Shown in pieces: positions 17,265 to 26,700 of a stretch of 40,600 bases of DNA. This DNA comes from Verrucomicrobiia bacterium. Lineage in GTDB: Bacteria > Verrucomicrobiota > Verrucomicrobiia > Limisphaerales > DSYF01. The position numbers and the translations under genes were made by a program. The stretch covers positions 1-40,600 of the forward strand of contig DASTWL010000062.1 of the NCBI GenBank assembly GCA_035765895.1, written 5' to 3'. The notes under the pieces were generated by a model. It saw only the letters and a list, made by a program, of their open reading frames with translations, searched no databases and was not told the DNA's origin. Within the stretch, counting starts at the first letter, position 1, and each line of letters starts with the position of its first letter.

Positions 17265-18284
17265 TCACTGGCTTTTGTCCTTGAGATAGAAGGCGATGTT
17301 TTTCTGCTCGGCAATGTAATGCTCCACATTTGTTTTGGTGAGGGCGCGGGAGTCAGTGAAGATCTTCTTCCCGGACAATTGCGCATGGTCGCCCCGCAGA
17401 TACTTTTCCATGTGGGTGATGGTTTGCTTGCCAATCTGGAAGGGCTTTTGCGTGATGGTGCCGTAAATGTCGCCCGCCACGATGCCCGCCAGGGTGTCCG
17501 TGTTGTCGTCAAAGCAGACAATCTTCACCTGGCCGGTCTTACCCGCATCATGCAGCGCCGTGCGCAGGGCGGGCCCGTGATAGCCCGAGATGCCGACCAC
17601 GCCTGCCAAGTCCGGATGTTTCGCCAGTGCCGTGCGCACGTTGTTGCCGGTCACGGAACCTTTCTGGCCGTCTTCCAGCGTTTCCACAATTTCAACCTTG
17701 GAGCCGGCGAGACCGGCCTTGATGCCTTGCAGACGGTCCCGGGTGTTTTGCGCATTGGCGTAGCCGACGAACAGGACAACTTTGCCGCCGGCGGGCAGCG
17801 CTTCCTTGATCAATTCGGCGGCCTGGGCGCCCGCCGCCACGTTGTCGGTGCCAATGTAACCGAGGCGTTTGCTTTGCGCGGCGTCGCTGTCCGCGCAGAC
17901 CAGCAGGGTCCGGCCGGCCACGCGGTTGAGAAAATCCAGCTGCTTGTCCGCGTCAATCGGGCTGATCGCGATTCCGTCCACGCCGGCGGCAAGGAGATTG
18001 GACACAATTTGCTGCTGCGCCTCGACCGTTGTTTCGGACGGATAGCGGAAGTCCACGTCCACGTCGCCGAGCTGTTGGGCGGCGATGTCGCAACCGAGGT
18101 TCACCACGGCCCAGTATTCGCCGGGAGAGTTCGCCACGAAGGCCAGGTGCCATCGCTTCGGCGCCGCGCCTTCCGCCGACGGACCGTCTTTCCCGCTGCA
18201 GCCGGCGAGCACTGCCGCGAGGCACAGGGCCGGCATGAGTTGAAACAGTTGTTTTGTGATGTTGCGCGAGTGGAGCGTATTCAT
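17265..18284 (-). CDS. sugar-binding lipoprotein (RbsB-like periplasmic binding protein)
   Basis: A 339-residue protein with a lipoprotein signal: hydrophobic MPALCLAAVLAGCSG with lipobox L-A-G-C and Cys29. The mature part is a type 1 periplasmic binding protein, with LAFVANSPGEYWAVVNLG, LAAGVDGIAISPIDAD, RLGYIGTDNVAAGAQAAELI and GVVGISGYHGPA. Such proteins bind ribose, xylose, galactose or related sugars and normally feed an ABC importer. No matching permease or ATPase gene is nearby. Instead it stands immediately upstream of the sensor kinase and response regulator, on the same strand with a 111-base gap. This suggests a sensing role, or an importer encoded elsewhere. Confidence 0.9.
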   Translation of the reverse strand: MNTLHSRNITKQLFQLMPALCLAAVLAGCSGKDGPSAEGAAPKRWHLAFVANSPGEYWAVVNLGCDIAAQQLGDVDVDFRYPSETTVEAQQQIVSNLLAAGVDGIAISPIDADKQLDFLNRVAGRTLLVCADSDAAQSKRLGYIGTDNVAAGAQAAELIKEALPAGGKVVLFVGYANAQNTRDRLQGIKAGLAGSKVEIVETLEDGQKGSVTGNNVRTALAKHPDLAGVVGISGYHGPALRTALHDAGKTGQVKIVCFDDNTDTLAGIVAGDIYGTITQKPFQIGKQTITHMEKYLRGDHAQLSGKKIFTDSRALTKTNVEHYIAEQKNIAFYLKDKSQ

Positions 18285-18387
18285 GGCTGATCAAGGTTGC
18301 GGCCCGCGAACTGGAAATACGGTTCAAGTCCGCGGACCGTGGTGGGATTCATCGTTCACAAGGTAGGCTGCATTGTCGCATCAAAAA

Positions 18388-18405
18388 ATCACATCATGAT
18401 GTGAT
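18388..18405. promoter_or_regulatory. 18-bp perfect palindrome ATCACAT-CATG-ATGTGAT (candidate operator)
   Basis: A perfect dyad in the divergent region between the sugar-binding lipoprotein gene (start 18284, minus) and the prepilin-like gene (start 18441, plus), 35 bases before the latter. The same 7-base arms with the same 4-base spacing recur at 27513-27530 upstream of the sulfatase operon. That repetition makes a transcription-factor site likely. The orientation TCACA...TGTGA is the reverse of a CRP site, and the centre is not the CG usual for LacI operators, so the binding protein is unknown. Confidence 0.65.
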
Positions 18406-18440
18406 AGCGAGCGGGCGCGGACGGGCGATAGATTGTCATC

Positions 18441-19226
18441 GTGAAACCCTCCATCCCATCGCCCCAAAACGCCATGCCCGCGCGCGCGGCCTTCACGTTA
18501 ATTGAGTTGCTGGTGGTCATCGCCATCATCGCCATCCTGGCGGCCATGCTGTTGCCGGCCTTGTCCAAGGCCAAAGCCAAGGCGTATAATATCCAATGCG
18601 TCTCCAACCTGAAGCAGGTCATGCTGGGCATCACGCTGTTTGCCGCGGACAATGATGACCGGCTGCCGTTCAACACCGATCAAAACGGCAACCCCAACGG
18701 CCTGCCCTTGGGCCTCAACACGCGGAGCTCGTGGGCCGACGTCTATCCGACCCGGCCGGAGCTGGGCTTCCACATCGCGCCCTATCTGGCCAACGCCAAG
18801 ACGCTGGCCAGCGCGGGCACGTCCGAAAGCAAGGTGCTGGTTTGTCCGGCGTTTGTCCGCAACCCGCAGTATGCCGCGCGGGCGCCGCAGGCGGGGGACA
18901 TCAATCAGATGCGCCGCATGTATCGGCAGCGAGCTTACGTGGAGGGCGCCACGCTCTGGGCTTACTCGTCGCCCAAAATTGGCAACATTGCCCAGCCCTC
19001 CAGCAATGGGGCCATCGTGGACTCCGACCGGGAGTTGCCGGGCGGTGCTCCCGCCACCATGGGCGACGCGTGGGACCAGTTGCCGGACGATCCGGCTCAC
19101 GGCAAGACCCGCAATTACGCCTTCTTTGACAACCACGTGGCAACCTACTCGGCCACGACCAACCGTCACGCGGAGACGATGACCACCGGCAAACAACCTT
19201 ACGGCTGGTTCACCACCACCCGCTGA
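18441..19226 (+). CDS. prepilin-type N-terminal methylation domain protein
   Basis: A 261-residue protein with a classic type IV prepilin leader and helix: [20 protein letters not shown], then [15 protein letters not shown]. The prepilin peptidase would cleave before the Phe. The C-terminal globular part includes [19 protein letters not shown] and [12 protein letters not shown], a variant of the FADGHV-like motif near the end of many planctomycete/verrucomicrobial members. These families are greatly expanded in that superphylum, and their function is mostly unknown; pseudopilus or secreted polymer-binding roles have been proposed. GTG 18441 gives an [10 protein letters not shown] leader; ATG 18474 is an alternative. 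It heads the plus-strand block. Confidence 0.88.
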   Translation: MKPSIPSPQNAMPARAAFTLIELLVVIAIIAILAAMLLPALSKAKAKAYNIQCVSNLKQVMLGITLFAADNDDRLPFNTDQNGNPNGLPLGLNTRSSWADVYPTRPELGFHIAPYLANAKTLASAGTSESKVLVCPAFVRNPQYAARAPQAGDINQMRRMYRQRAYVEGATLWAYSSPKIGNIAQPSSNGAIVDSDRELPGGAPATMGDAWDQLPDDPAHGKTRNYAFFDNHVATYSATTNRHAETMTTGKQPYGWFTTTR

Positions 19227-19271
19227 AACGCTTCACACGTCGTCACCTGCAAGTTTTTATCCCCAGACCCA

Positions 19272-19279
19272 CCCCCCCC
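19272..19279 (+). repeat. C8 homopolymer just upstream of a start codon
   Basis: Eight consecutive C residues lie 5 bases before the ATG at 19285, where a ribosome-binding site would normally be. No Shine-Dalgarno sequence is present. Length variation by slippage could change spacing and expression of the large surface protein. Confidence 0.5.
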
Positions 19280-19284
19280 ACACC

Positions 19285-22200
19285 ATGAAACACACCATCA
19301 AACCATTCAGCACATTCGCCGGCGCCCTGGCCGCGATTGTGTGCCTCATCTCCGGCACGTCCGCGCCCGCCGGCGTCATCAGCGTCAACCTCGCCAATCA
19401 GGGCGGCCCGGCGTATATCGTTGGCACCGGCACGAACTATGGCATCGCCAGCCAGGGAACCTACGTCAGCGGCTGGCTGAACCTGAACAACACGGCCAAC
19501 GCCCAGAACCTGCCCTTCTCCGACGGCACGGCCAGTTCCATCGGCATGTTTGGCGTCACGGTCGGCGGCAATTTCAATTCTTACAATGGGGCCTACGCAT
19601 ATACGCCGCTTTATGCGGGCTACACCGCCTATGCTGGGGGAGCCAATTATAACGCCATCACCTTGACCAATCTGGCGGCCAATTTTCCCAACGGTTACAA
19701 GGTGATTGTTTATGTGTGTGGTTACCTGAGCGCCACGGCGGACCTCATTACGGATGGCACGACCACCAATTACTGGCATCCCTACACCACCGCACCCACG
19801 GCACCGGTGACACCCACGCAAATCACCAACACCACCCCGGGCAGTTACCAGCTCGGCCAGTATGTGGTGTATGGCGATCCAGCCTTGTTGACGGCAGACA
19901 CATTGACGCTCACGGTGCAGGCTCTTACCGGTGGCGGCGTGGGCATTTGCGGCATTCAAATTGCGGGTGTCTCCGCCAATGACGTTTTGCAACGGAAGTG
20001 GGTGGGCAATTTGAACAACAACTGGGACGACTCCAGCCTCAACTGGGCCAATGACACTTTTGGCACCACCAATTACGCGGATGGCACCTATGTTTACTTC
20101 ACCGACGCGGCGGTGGCCGCAAATCCCACGGTGAATCTTGCGTCGGCCTGGCAGCCGGGGCGGGTCATCGTCAGTTCCACCAAGAACTACACCTTCACCG
20201 GCAGCGGCATTGCGGGGGCCACGGGATTGACCAAGCAGGACACTGGCACGCTCACCCTTGGCAATCCCAATACCTACCAGGGCAACACCACCATCAGCGG
20301 CGGCAACCTCAAGCTCGGGGCCAGCAACGTCATCCCGGATGGAGCGGGCGCGGGCGATGTGTCCGTCGCCGCGGGCGCGACCTTCGACTTGAACGGCAAC
20401 AACGAAGGCATCAACGGTCTGAGCGGGTCCGGCACGGTGGACGACACGGGCGCGGCGGCGACCCTGACCGTGGGACTGGACAACGACACAATCACCTTCC
20501 CGGGCACCCTGCAAGGTGCGCTGGGCTTGACGAAATTGGGAACCAACAGCCTGACCTTGACTGGCACCGCCTATCACACGGGCGCCACCACCGTGGGCGA
20601 AGGCGGCCTGGTGCTGAATCCATCAACCTTCTCCGCCTCCGGCGACCTCGTGGTGAGCAACGGCGCGAATCTGACTCTGAGCTTCACCAACGGCGTCGGC
20701 CTTTACGCCTCCTCCACCATCAGCTTCAACGGTGGCGCAGGCCTCACGGTGGATTACGGCGATGCCAGCGCGACGGCTTACGGCGTGCCCATCACCACCG
20801 CCGGCGCGTTGAACCTGAATGGCGTCACCCAGATCGGCATTCGCGGGGTGAACTTCGGCGTCGGCACGTTCACCATCGTCAGTTACGGCGCCAAAACCGG
20901 CACTGGCTCCATCAGCAGCACCCCGGCGTTCCTGCCCAGTGGCATGGTGGCCACGATCCAGGACACCGGTTCCGCCATCAACCTGGTCGTCACCACGCCT
21001 TCCGTGCAAAGCCTGCTCTGGACGCAGGGCGACGGCGAATGGTCCACCAACGGCTACTTCAACTGGAACTTTGGCACGGCCGAATACAAGGAATACCCCG
21101 GCGGCTTCGGGGACCTGGTCAACTTTGACAACAGCAATTTTGGCACGGTCACCCTGCCCCACGACGTGCATCCCTTCGCCGTGACCGTGGCGGGCAATTA
21201 CGTGTTGACCGGAAGTGGCCGCATCACGGGCGCCACCGGCATCACCCGGGCAGGCTTCAGCGGCACCACCTTCGTGCTCGACACGACCAACACCTACACC
21301 GGCTTGACCACGGTCAGCAACGGCACCCTGCAGATCAACCGTCCCGGCGCGCTGGGCTCGGCGGCGGCTGGCACGCTGGTGGTTTCGGGGGCATCGTTGG
21401 CCTTGAGCAACGGGATCACGCTGGCGGATGAACCGCTCACGCTGAACGGCAACGGCACGGCCAGCAACAACGGTGCGCTGCGCACCGTGGACACAAACAA
21501 CCCGATCACCCTCGCCTGCCCCATCACGCTCGGCAGCACCGCCCGCATCCGCCCGGCCGACTTCGGCCAGTTGATCCTCACCTCGCCGATCACCGACAAC
21601 GGCAGCAACTACGTGCTGTTCCTGCATGCGGATCAGACCAACACGCTCGTGGTCGTTGACACCGCCAGCAACACCGTGGGCCAGGTGACCCTCTACGGAA
21701 ACACCCCGTGGCGGGGTCGCATCCGCTTCGATGTGGCAAACGCCTTCCCGTTCTCGCTGGTGAACATTGGCGGCGGCCTGTTCGATCTGAACGGCAAAGA
21801 CCAAACCTTCGCCGGCCTGGGCAACGGCTTCGGCCCCCAGTTTGGCGTCATCACCAACAGCAGCGCCTCGCCGGTCACGCTGGACGTCAACTACTCCGGA
21901 ACCAACGCCCCGCAGCTGCTGTCGGTCATTTCCGGCAATGTCAACGTGGTGAAAGACGGCACGGGATTGCAGTCATTCGGAGGCGGCGGCGGGATTGTTC
22001 ACACCTACAGCGGCACCACGACGGTCAACGGAGGCGTCTTGGGCTTTGCCAGCGACCTGTCGCAGGTGACCAACCGCTTCATCGTGAACAGCGGCGGCAC
22101 CATGCGGGGCATCACCACGATTGGCGGTCCGGTCACCATCAACCCCGGCGGCACGTTCTACGCCGGCTACGCTTCCAATGCGGTGGGCTCGTTGACCATC

Positions 22201-22677
22201 AGCAACGACCTCACCCTGGCCGGCAATACCATCGTCGCGTTGAACAAGGATGCGTCGCCGTCAAACGACGTGATCAACGTCACGGGTGCGTTGTCCTACG
22301 GCGGCACCCTGACGGTTTACAACCTTGGCACCAACGCGCTCGCGGTGGGCGACACATTCCGGATCTTCCCCAGCGGCGGCACGGGCAATTTCGCATCCAT
22401 CGTTAGCGACCCCGGCGTGACCTTCAACTTCACGGACGGCGTGTTGACAGTGGCGAGCGTTTCGTCGGTGACGTCACCCACGTTGGATGCGGCCAACCTC
22501 GGCGGCGGCGTGCTCCAGTTCAGCTGGACCGGCGCCTTCAAGCTGCAATACCAGACAAACAGCGCGGCCGTCGGCCTGGGAACGAACTGGATGGATTACC
22601 CGGATACCAGCAACCCGGTGAACGTCACCAACAGTCCGGCCATTCCGGCGACCTTCTTCCGCCTGAGTTCACAGTGA
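19285..22677 (+). CDS. large secreted autotransporter-strand repeat protein
   Basis: An 1130-residue secreted protein. Signal peptide: MKHTIKPFSTFAGALAAIVC then LISGTSAPAG. Residues about 31-230 form a domain shared with the next two genes (VISVNLANQ ... FPNGYKVIVYVCGYL ... CGIQIAGVS). About four autotransporter-associated beta-strand repeats follow, for example TGTLTLGNPNTYQGNTTISG, NTYTGLTTVSNGTLQINRPG and TYSGTTTVNGGVLGF. These build an extended beta-helix. There is no C-terminal beta-barrel, so it is not a classical autotransporter. The last 60 residues (LQYQTNSAAVGLGTNWMDYP ... ATFFRLSSQ) form a short module found at the C-terminus of many verrucomicrobial secreted proteins. Surface display or matrix binding is likely; no enzymatic motif was seen. 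Confidence 0.85.
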   Translation: MKHTIKPFSTFAGALAAIVCLISGTSAPAGVISVNLANQGGPAYIVGTGTNYGIASQGTYVSGWLNLNNTANAQNLPFSDGTASSIGMFGVTVGGNFNSYNGAYAYTPLYAGYTAYAGGANYNAITLTNLAANFPNGYKVIVYVCGYLSATADLITDGTTTNYWHPYTTAPTAPVTPTQITNTTPGSYQLGQYVVYGDPALLTADTLTLTVQALTGGGVGICGIQIAGVSANDVLQRKWVGNLNNNWDDSSLNWANDTFGTTNYADGTYVYFTDAAVAANPTVNLASAWQPGRVIVSSTKNYTFTGSGIAGATGLTKQDTGTLTLGNPNTYQGNTTISGGNLKLGASNVIPDGAGAGDVSVAAGATFDLNGNNEGINGLSGSGTVDDTGAAATLTVGLDNDTITFPGTLQGALGLTKLGTNSLTLTGTAYHTGATTVGEGGLVLNPSTFSASGDLVVSNGANLTLSFTNGVGLYASSTISFNGGAGLTVDYGDASATAYGVPITTAGALNLNGVTQIGIRGVNFGVGTFTIVSYGAKTGTGSISSTPAFLPSGMVATIQDTGSAINLVVTTPSVQSLLWTQGDGEWSTNGYFNWNFGTAEYKEYPGGFGDLVNFDNSNFGTVTLPHDVHPFAVTVAGNYVLTGSGRITGATGITRAGFSGTTFVLDTTNTYTGLTTVSNGTLQINRPGALGSAAAGTLVVSGASLALSNGITLADEPLTLNGNGTASNNGALRTVDTNNPITLACPITLGSTARIRPADFGQLILTSPITDNGSNYVLFLHADQTNTLVVVDTASNTVGQVTLYGNTPWRGRIRFDVANAFPFSLVNIGGGLFDLNGKDQTFAGLGNGFGPQFGVITNSSASPVTLDVNYSGTNAPQLLSVISGNVNVVKDGTGLQSFGGGGGIVHTYSGTTTVNGGVLGFASDLSQVTNRFIVNSGGTMRGITTIGGPVTINPGGTFYAGYASNAVGSLTISNDLTLAGNTIVALNKDASPSNDVINVTGALSYGGTLTVYNLGTNALAVGDTFRIFPSGGTGNFASIVSDPGVTFNFTDGVLTVASVSSVTSPTLDAANLGGGVLQFSWTGAFKLQYQTNSAAVGLGTNWMDYPDTSNPVNVTNSPAIPATFFRLSSQ

Positions 22678-22798
22678 GCAACAAAAAAACGACTTTGACC
22701 TTGTTGGTTGGCGGCGGTGGGCGCTCGCCTGCTGGGGAGCTGACGGACGTCCCGCCGCCACATTTCAAACAGCGCAAAACCCATCCTTCAGAAAAATC

Positions 22799-23575
22799 AT
22801 GAACCACACCCATCATCGCCCCTCCCAACACCTGCTTCCCTGCCTGCATCTGGGCTTGCTATTCAGCAGCCTGGCCGCGTCCGCACAGATTGTGAGCGTG
22901 AACCTGATTCAAAACCCCGGCAACAACGCCCAGCAAATCGATGCCACCGAAACCTTCGGCATTGCCACCTTGGGCTCGGTGGTTGGCGGCTGGCACAATA
23001 TTAATGCCGCGTCCTCCAATCTCACCGACGCCGCCGGAATCACCACCAGTCTAGATGTCTCCCTCACCCAGCCGAATGGCCAGGCGACTTTCAACTCCGC
23101 CTACTCCGACACGCCCCTGTTCGCCGGCTTGGACGATTACACCACCACAGCCAGTCCGGTCTCGATCACCATCAGCGATCTCAACGCCACGTTCAGCTCC
23201 GGCTACTTTGCCATCGTTTATGTCGGCGGCTTCAACGCCAACACGGGCGCCTCGATTACCGATGGCACCACAACTTATTTCTACCGTCCCCTGCCCTCGC
23301 CTTCGGCGCCGGTGAACTTCGTTCAAACCCTCCAGACCACGGATCTCGGCGACGGTAACAATCCAACGGCGCAGTATGCGGTCTTCGGCAGCTACGAGTC
23401 GCCGCTCACCGCCGACAGCATAACCTTTACACTCAATACGCTTTACGGTGGCGGCGCGGCCATCGGCGGGCTGCAGATCGTGGCCGTGCCCGAGCCGGCG
23501 TCATTTTCGCTGGCCCTGATGGGAGGCTTGGGCTTGCTGTTGCTGGCCCAACACCGGTCACGAAATCGGGAGTAA
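22799..23575 (+). CDS. PEP-CTERM protein carrying the shared N-terminal domain
   Basis: A 258-residue secreted protein. Signal peptide ends near LAASAQ (residue 30). Residues 31-227 are the domain shared with its two neighbours (IVSVNLIQN ... GWHNINA ... TPLFAGL ... SSGYFAIVYVGGF ... ITDGTTTYFYRP ... AQYAVFG ... GGLQIVAV). The C-terminus is a textbook PEP-CTERM sorting tag: VPEPAS, a hydrophobic helix (LALMGGLGLLLLAQ) and a basic tail (HRSRNRE). In known systems exosortase cleaves here and the protein is released to the exopolysaccharide or surface. No exosortase is in the window. This gene is nearly the isolated shared domain, which makes it useful for defining the domain's borders. Confidence 0.88.
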   Translation: MNHTHHRPSQHLLPCLHLGLLFSSLAASAQIVSVNLIQNPGNNAQQIDATETFGIATLGSVVGGWHNINAASSNLTDAAGITTSLDVSLTQPNGQATFNSAYSDTPLFAGLDDYTTTASPVSITISDLNATFSSGYFAIVYVGGFNANTGASITDGTTTYFYRPLPSPSAPVNFVQTLQTTDLGDGNNPTAQYAVFGSYESPLTADSITFTLNTLYGGGAAIGGLQIVAVPEPASFSLALMGGLGLLLLAQHRSRNRE

Positions 23576-23618
23576 ACTCCCGGCCATCAGGGGCGGCCGC
23601 GGGCCGGTTGCTTGGACA

Positions 23619-23645
23619 AACTCTCCCGCACAATGCGGGAGAGTT
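23619..23645 (+). terminator. strong hairpin terminator after the PEP-CTERM gene
   Basis: AACTCTCCCGCA-CAA-TGCGGGAGAGTT forms a perfect 12-bp stem with a 3-base loop, 43 bases after the stop at 23575. Only a short T-rich tail (CTT) follows. It implies that the next gene starts downstream of this point. Confidence 0.75.
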
Positions 23646-23796
23646 CTTGGCTTGGGATGGACAACCATTGATGCACGAACAAATGCGGACCGGACGCGAA
23701 CAAGACCACTGGCAACAATTCGCCAATAACCGACTGATCCTGCCTCTGACAGAGCAGAGCGCCTCGATTGGCATTTACCCCCACCGCTCACAGCAT

Positions 23797-26700
23797 GTGC
23801 AGAAAGCGGCCGAGGCCCGCTGGTTCTTTGCCGCGATTGTGGCGTTCGCGATGATTTGCTCGGCCAGTGACGCAAGCGCCGCCGTCATCAGCGTGAACTT
23901 CATGCAATACGCGTCGCAGACCGTCAGCGGCGTTTATGGCGTGACCAACCAGGACAGCGTCGCGGCCGGCTGGTTGAACTTGAATCAGGTAAACAATTTC
24001 AATGCGCTGCCGCTGGCGAACGGGACGAACAGCACGGTGAATCTTTCAGGCGGCACGCCATTGTGGGCGTCCGGCTCCGCGGCGTATGCCGGCACGCCGC
24101 TCGGCGCGGGCAAGGCGACTTACGTGGGCGGCAGTTCGCCGACCATCACGCTGGCCAATCTAAACGCCAATTTTCCCTTTGGCTGCAAAGTCATCGTTTA
24201 TTTCGCGGGCTATCTGGACAACGCCAATGCGTTGGTCACGGATGGCGCCACGACCAATTATTTTCGCTCCGCGAGCAGCACCGCGGAAATCACCAATGCG
24301 CTCGCGGCGGGACTGTATCCCACCACGCAGACCACGGATTTGGGCAGCGGCAATAATCCGCTCGCGCAATACGCGGTGTTCGGCAACGGCGCGTTGCTCA
24401 CCAATGACACGGTCACCATCTCCTTGACGGAACTGGCCGGCTCGGGCGCGTGGATTGCGGGATTTCAAATCGTGGGCGCGGCGGCGGACACCGCGGCCCC
24501 GCGACTGTTCACTTCGGAAGGTTTTGCCGCGAGCAATTATGCGGCGGGTGTTTCGCTGATCAACAACGCCACGCTGGGCTACGGCTTTGACGGGCCGTGG
24601 ACGGGTTACGGCGGCCAGGTCAAAGCGGTGGCGGGCAGTCTCAATTATTCCGGCTACGGCGCGGACGGCGAGAACCACGTGATGGTGACCAACAACGCGG
24701 CCATCCGCCGGACCTTGCTCGCGGGTAACAACGGGCCGCTGGGAAATTACTGCGACACGAATGGCTTGGTTTCTCTGTCGCGAGATGGCGCGCCGCTTTA
24801 CCTCGCGTTTCTCGTTTATGCGTCCACAAACCAGTCGCCGGGCGGCAACTTCAGCCTGTATATCGGCGATTACTCCGGGACCAACCGGTTCTTCATGGTG
24901 CAACTGGCCACGACGAATCCGTATCCGCTCACCATCACGATTCCCTACGACGGTGCGCCGCAGACGTTGGGTAATAATAATGGCGCGGCAAATCTGGTCG
25001 TGGCGCGCTTCGATTTTGCCGGCGCCAACGGCGCTGTCCGGCTCTGGCTGAACCCTTCGACCAGCGGCGCGGAACCGATGCCGGATGTTACACTCACCAA
25101 TTTAAACATCGCGTTTGACCGCCTGCAACTGACGCATGGCTATGCGAGCGGCGCGGCTGAATTTGACGAAATTCGCTTCGGCAACAACTGGGCCGCGACC
25201 GTCCAGTCGGCGGCGCTGGCGACTTTACCCGGCCAACAAACATTGGTCGGCATGCGCGGCCTGCCGCCTTCGCCCATCGGCGGCACCAATTTTCCGCGCG
25301 AATTTTTTCCGTTCGTGGACGCGTTCGGCCAGTATCGCTTTCTGGACTGGACCAACAAGGTGCATTCGCTGGCCGAATTGCAACAGCGCGCGGCGGACGA
25401 GACGGCGGATCTGTCGTCGCATCCCGGCTCCGATCAGTGGGACCAATACGGCGGCTGGCTGAACGGCCCACAGCTCGCGGCCACCGGGTTTTTCCGCGTG
25501 CAAAAATATCAGGGCGACTGGTGGTTCGTGGATCCGGATGGACACCTGTTCTGGTCGCACGGCGTCACCGGCGTCAACGCGCCGAGCGTGCCCACGGCGG
25601 TGACGGGCCGGAAAAATTATTTCGCCAACCTGCCGCAACCGGGCGACCCGACGGTTGAATTTCTCGCCCCGAATGGAAGCAACGTCACCGGCGTCAACGC
25701 GCCGAGCGTGCCCACGGCGGTGACCGGCCGGGAAAATTATTTCGCCAACCTGCCGCAGCCGGACGATCCAACCGCCGGCTTCCTGACGCCGTGGGGCAGC
25801 ACGGTTTCCGGCGGGTATTACAATGGCAGCAATCCGTTGACGATGGATTTTTACGCCGCCAACGCCTTTCTGAAATACGGCCCAAACTGGTATTGGTTCA
25901 CGCGCGATTTGGACCAGACGCGCCTGCGGAGCTGGGGCTTGAACACAATCGGTTCGTGGACTGTCAGCGACACGTATCTGCTTCGCCGCACGCCTTACGC
26001 TCGTGTGTTTTACCCGTATGTCGGCAACATCAATGGCGACAGCCGGCTGCCCGATTATTTCAATCCGGCGTTTGCCACGGCGCTGACGAATGTCCTGAGC
26101 GGGCCGGAACGCAACGATCCCTGGTGCCTCGGATTTTACATCAACAACGAATTGGTGTGGGCAAACCAAGGGCTTTTTACGGACGAGAAAGACGTGGCGC
26201 GCACGGCTTTGGCCGCCGTGAACACGTCGTTCGCCAAAGCGGCGTTGCGCGACCAGCTCATGAGCAAGTATGGCACGATTGCCGCGCTCAACGCCCAATG
26301 GGGCACGAGCTACGCGTCCTGGACCGATTTCCTGAACCAGCGTGCCACACTGCCGAGCGGCACGAGCGGCGACACGGATTTGACGGCGTTTTACCGCAAT
26401 TACGCCGAGCAATTCTTCCGCACCTGCGGCACGGTCATTCACAGTTACACGAGCAATCTGTTTCTCGGCTGCCGCTTTGCCGGGCCGTATCCGGACGCCG
26501 CGCGCGCCTGCACGAACTACGTGGACGTGGCGAGCGTCAATTCCTACGCGAGCACGTTCAGCATTCCGGCGGGATTGGAGGCGGACATTCCGGTGCTCAA
26601 CTCGGAACACAATATTTGCGCCAAGGACACCGGCTTGTTCTGGGGCGGCCTGAACACCGTTTCCAGCCAGGCCCAGCGCGCCAGTTCCTACACCAGCCAT

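Noticed and set aside
18388-18405. CRP-type binding site
   Set aside because: The arms are in the order TCACA...TGTGA, the reverse of the CRP consensus TGTGA-N6-TCACA.
19243-20577. 444-residue minus-strand frame rich in Gly, Val and Ala
   Set aside because: It lies opposite the autotransporter-strand repeats, has low-complexity composition and no motifs; an antisense shadow of repetitive coding DNA.
20623-21804. 393-residue minus-strand frame
   Set aside because: Antisense to the repeat protein; no start context or homologous motif.
19285-22677. Classical type V autotransporter
   Set aside because: Autotransporter-type strand repeats are present but no C-terminal beta-barrel with an aromatic final residue; the end is a short verrucomicrobial-type module.
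22710-22759. GGCGGCGG/CCGCCGCC hairpin as a terminator after the repeat protein
   Set aside because: The 8-bp arms are separated by more than 30 bases and no T-run follows; too weak to call.
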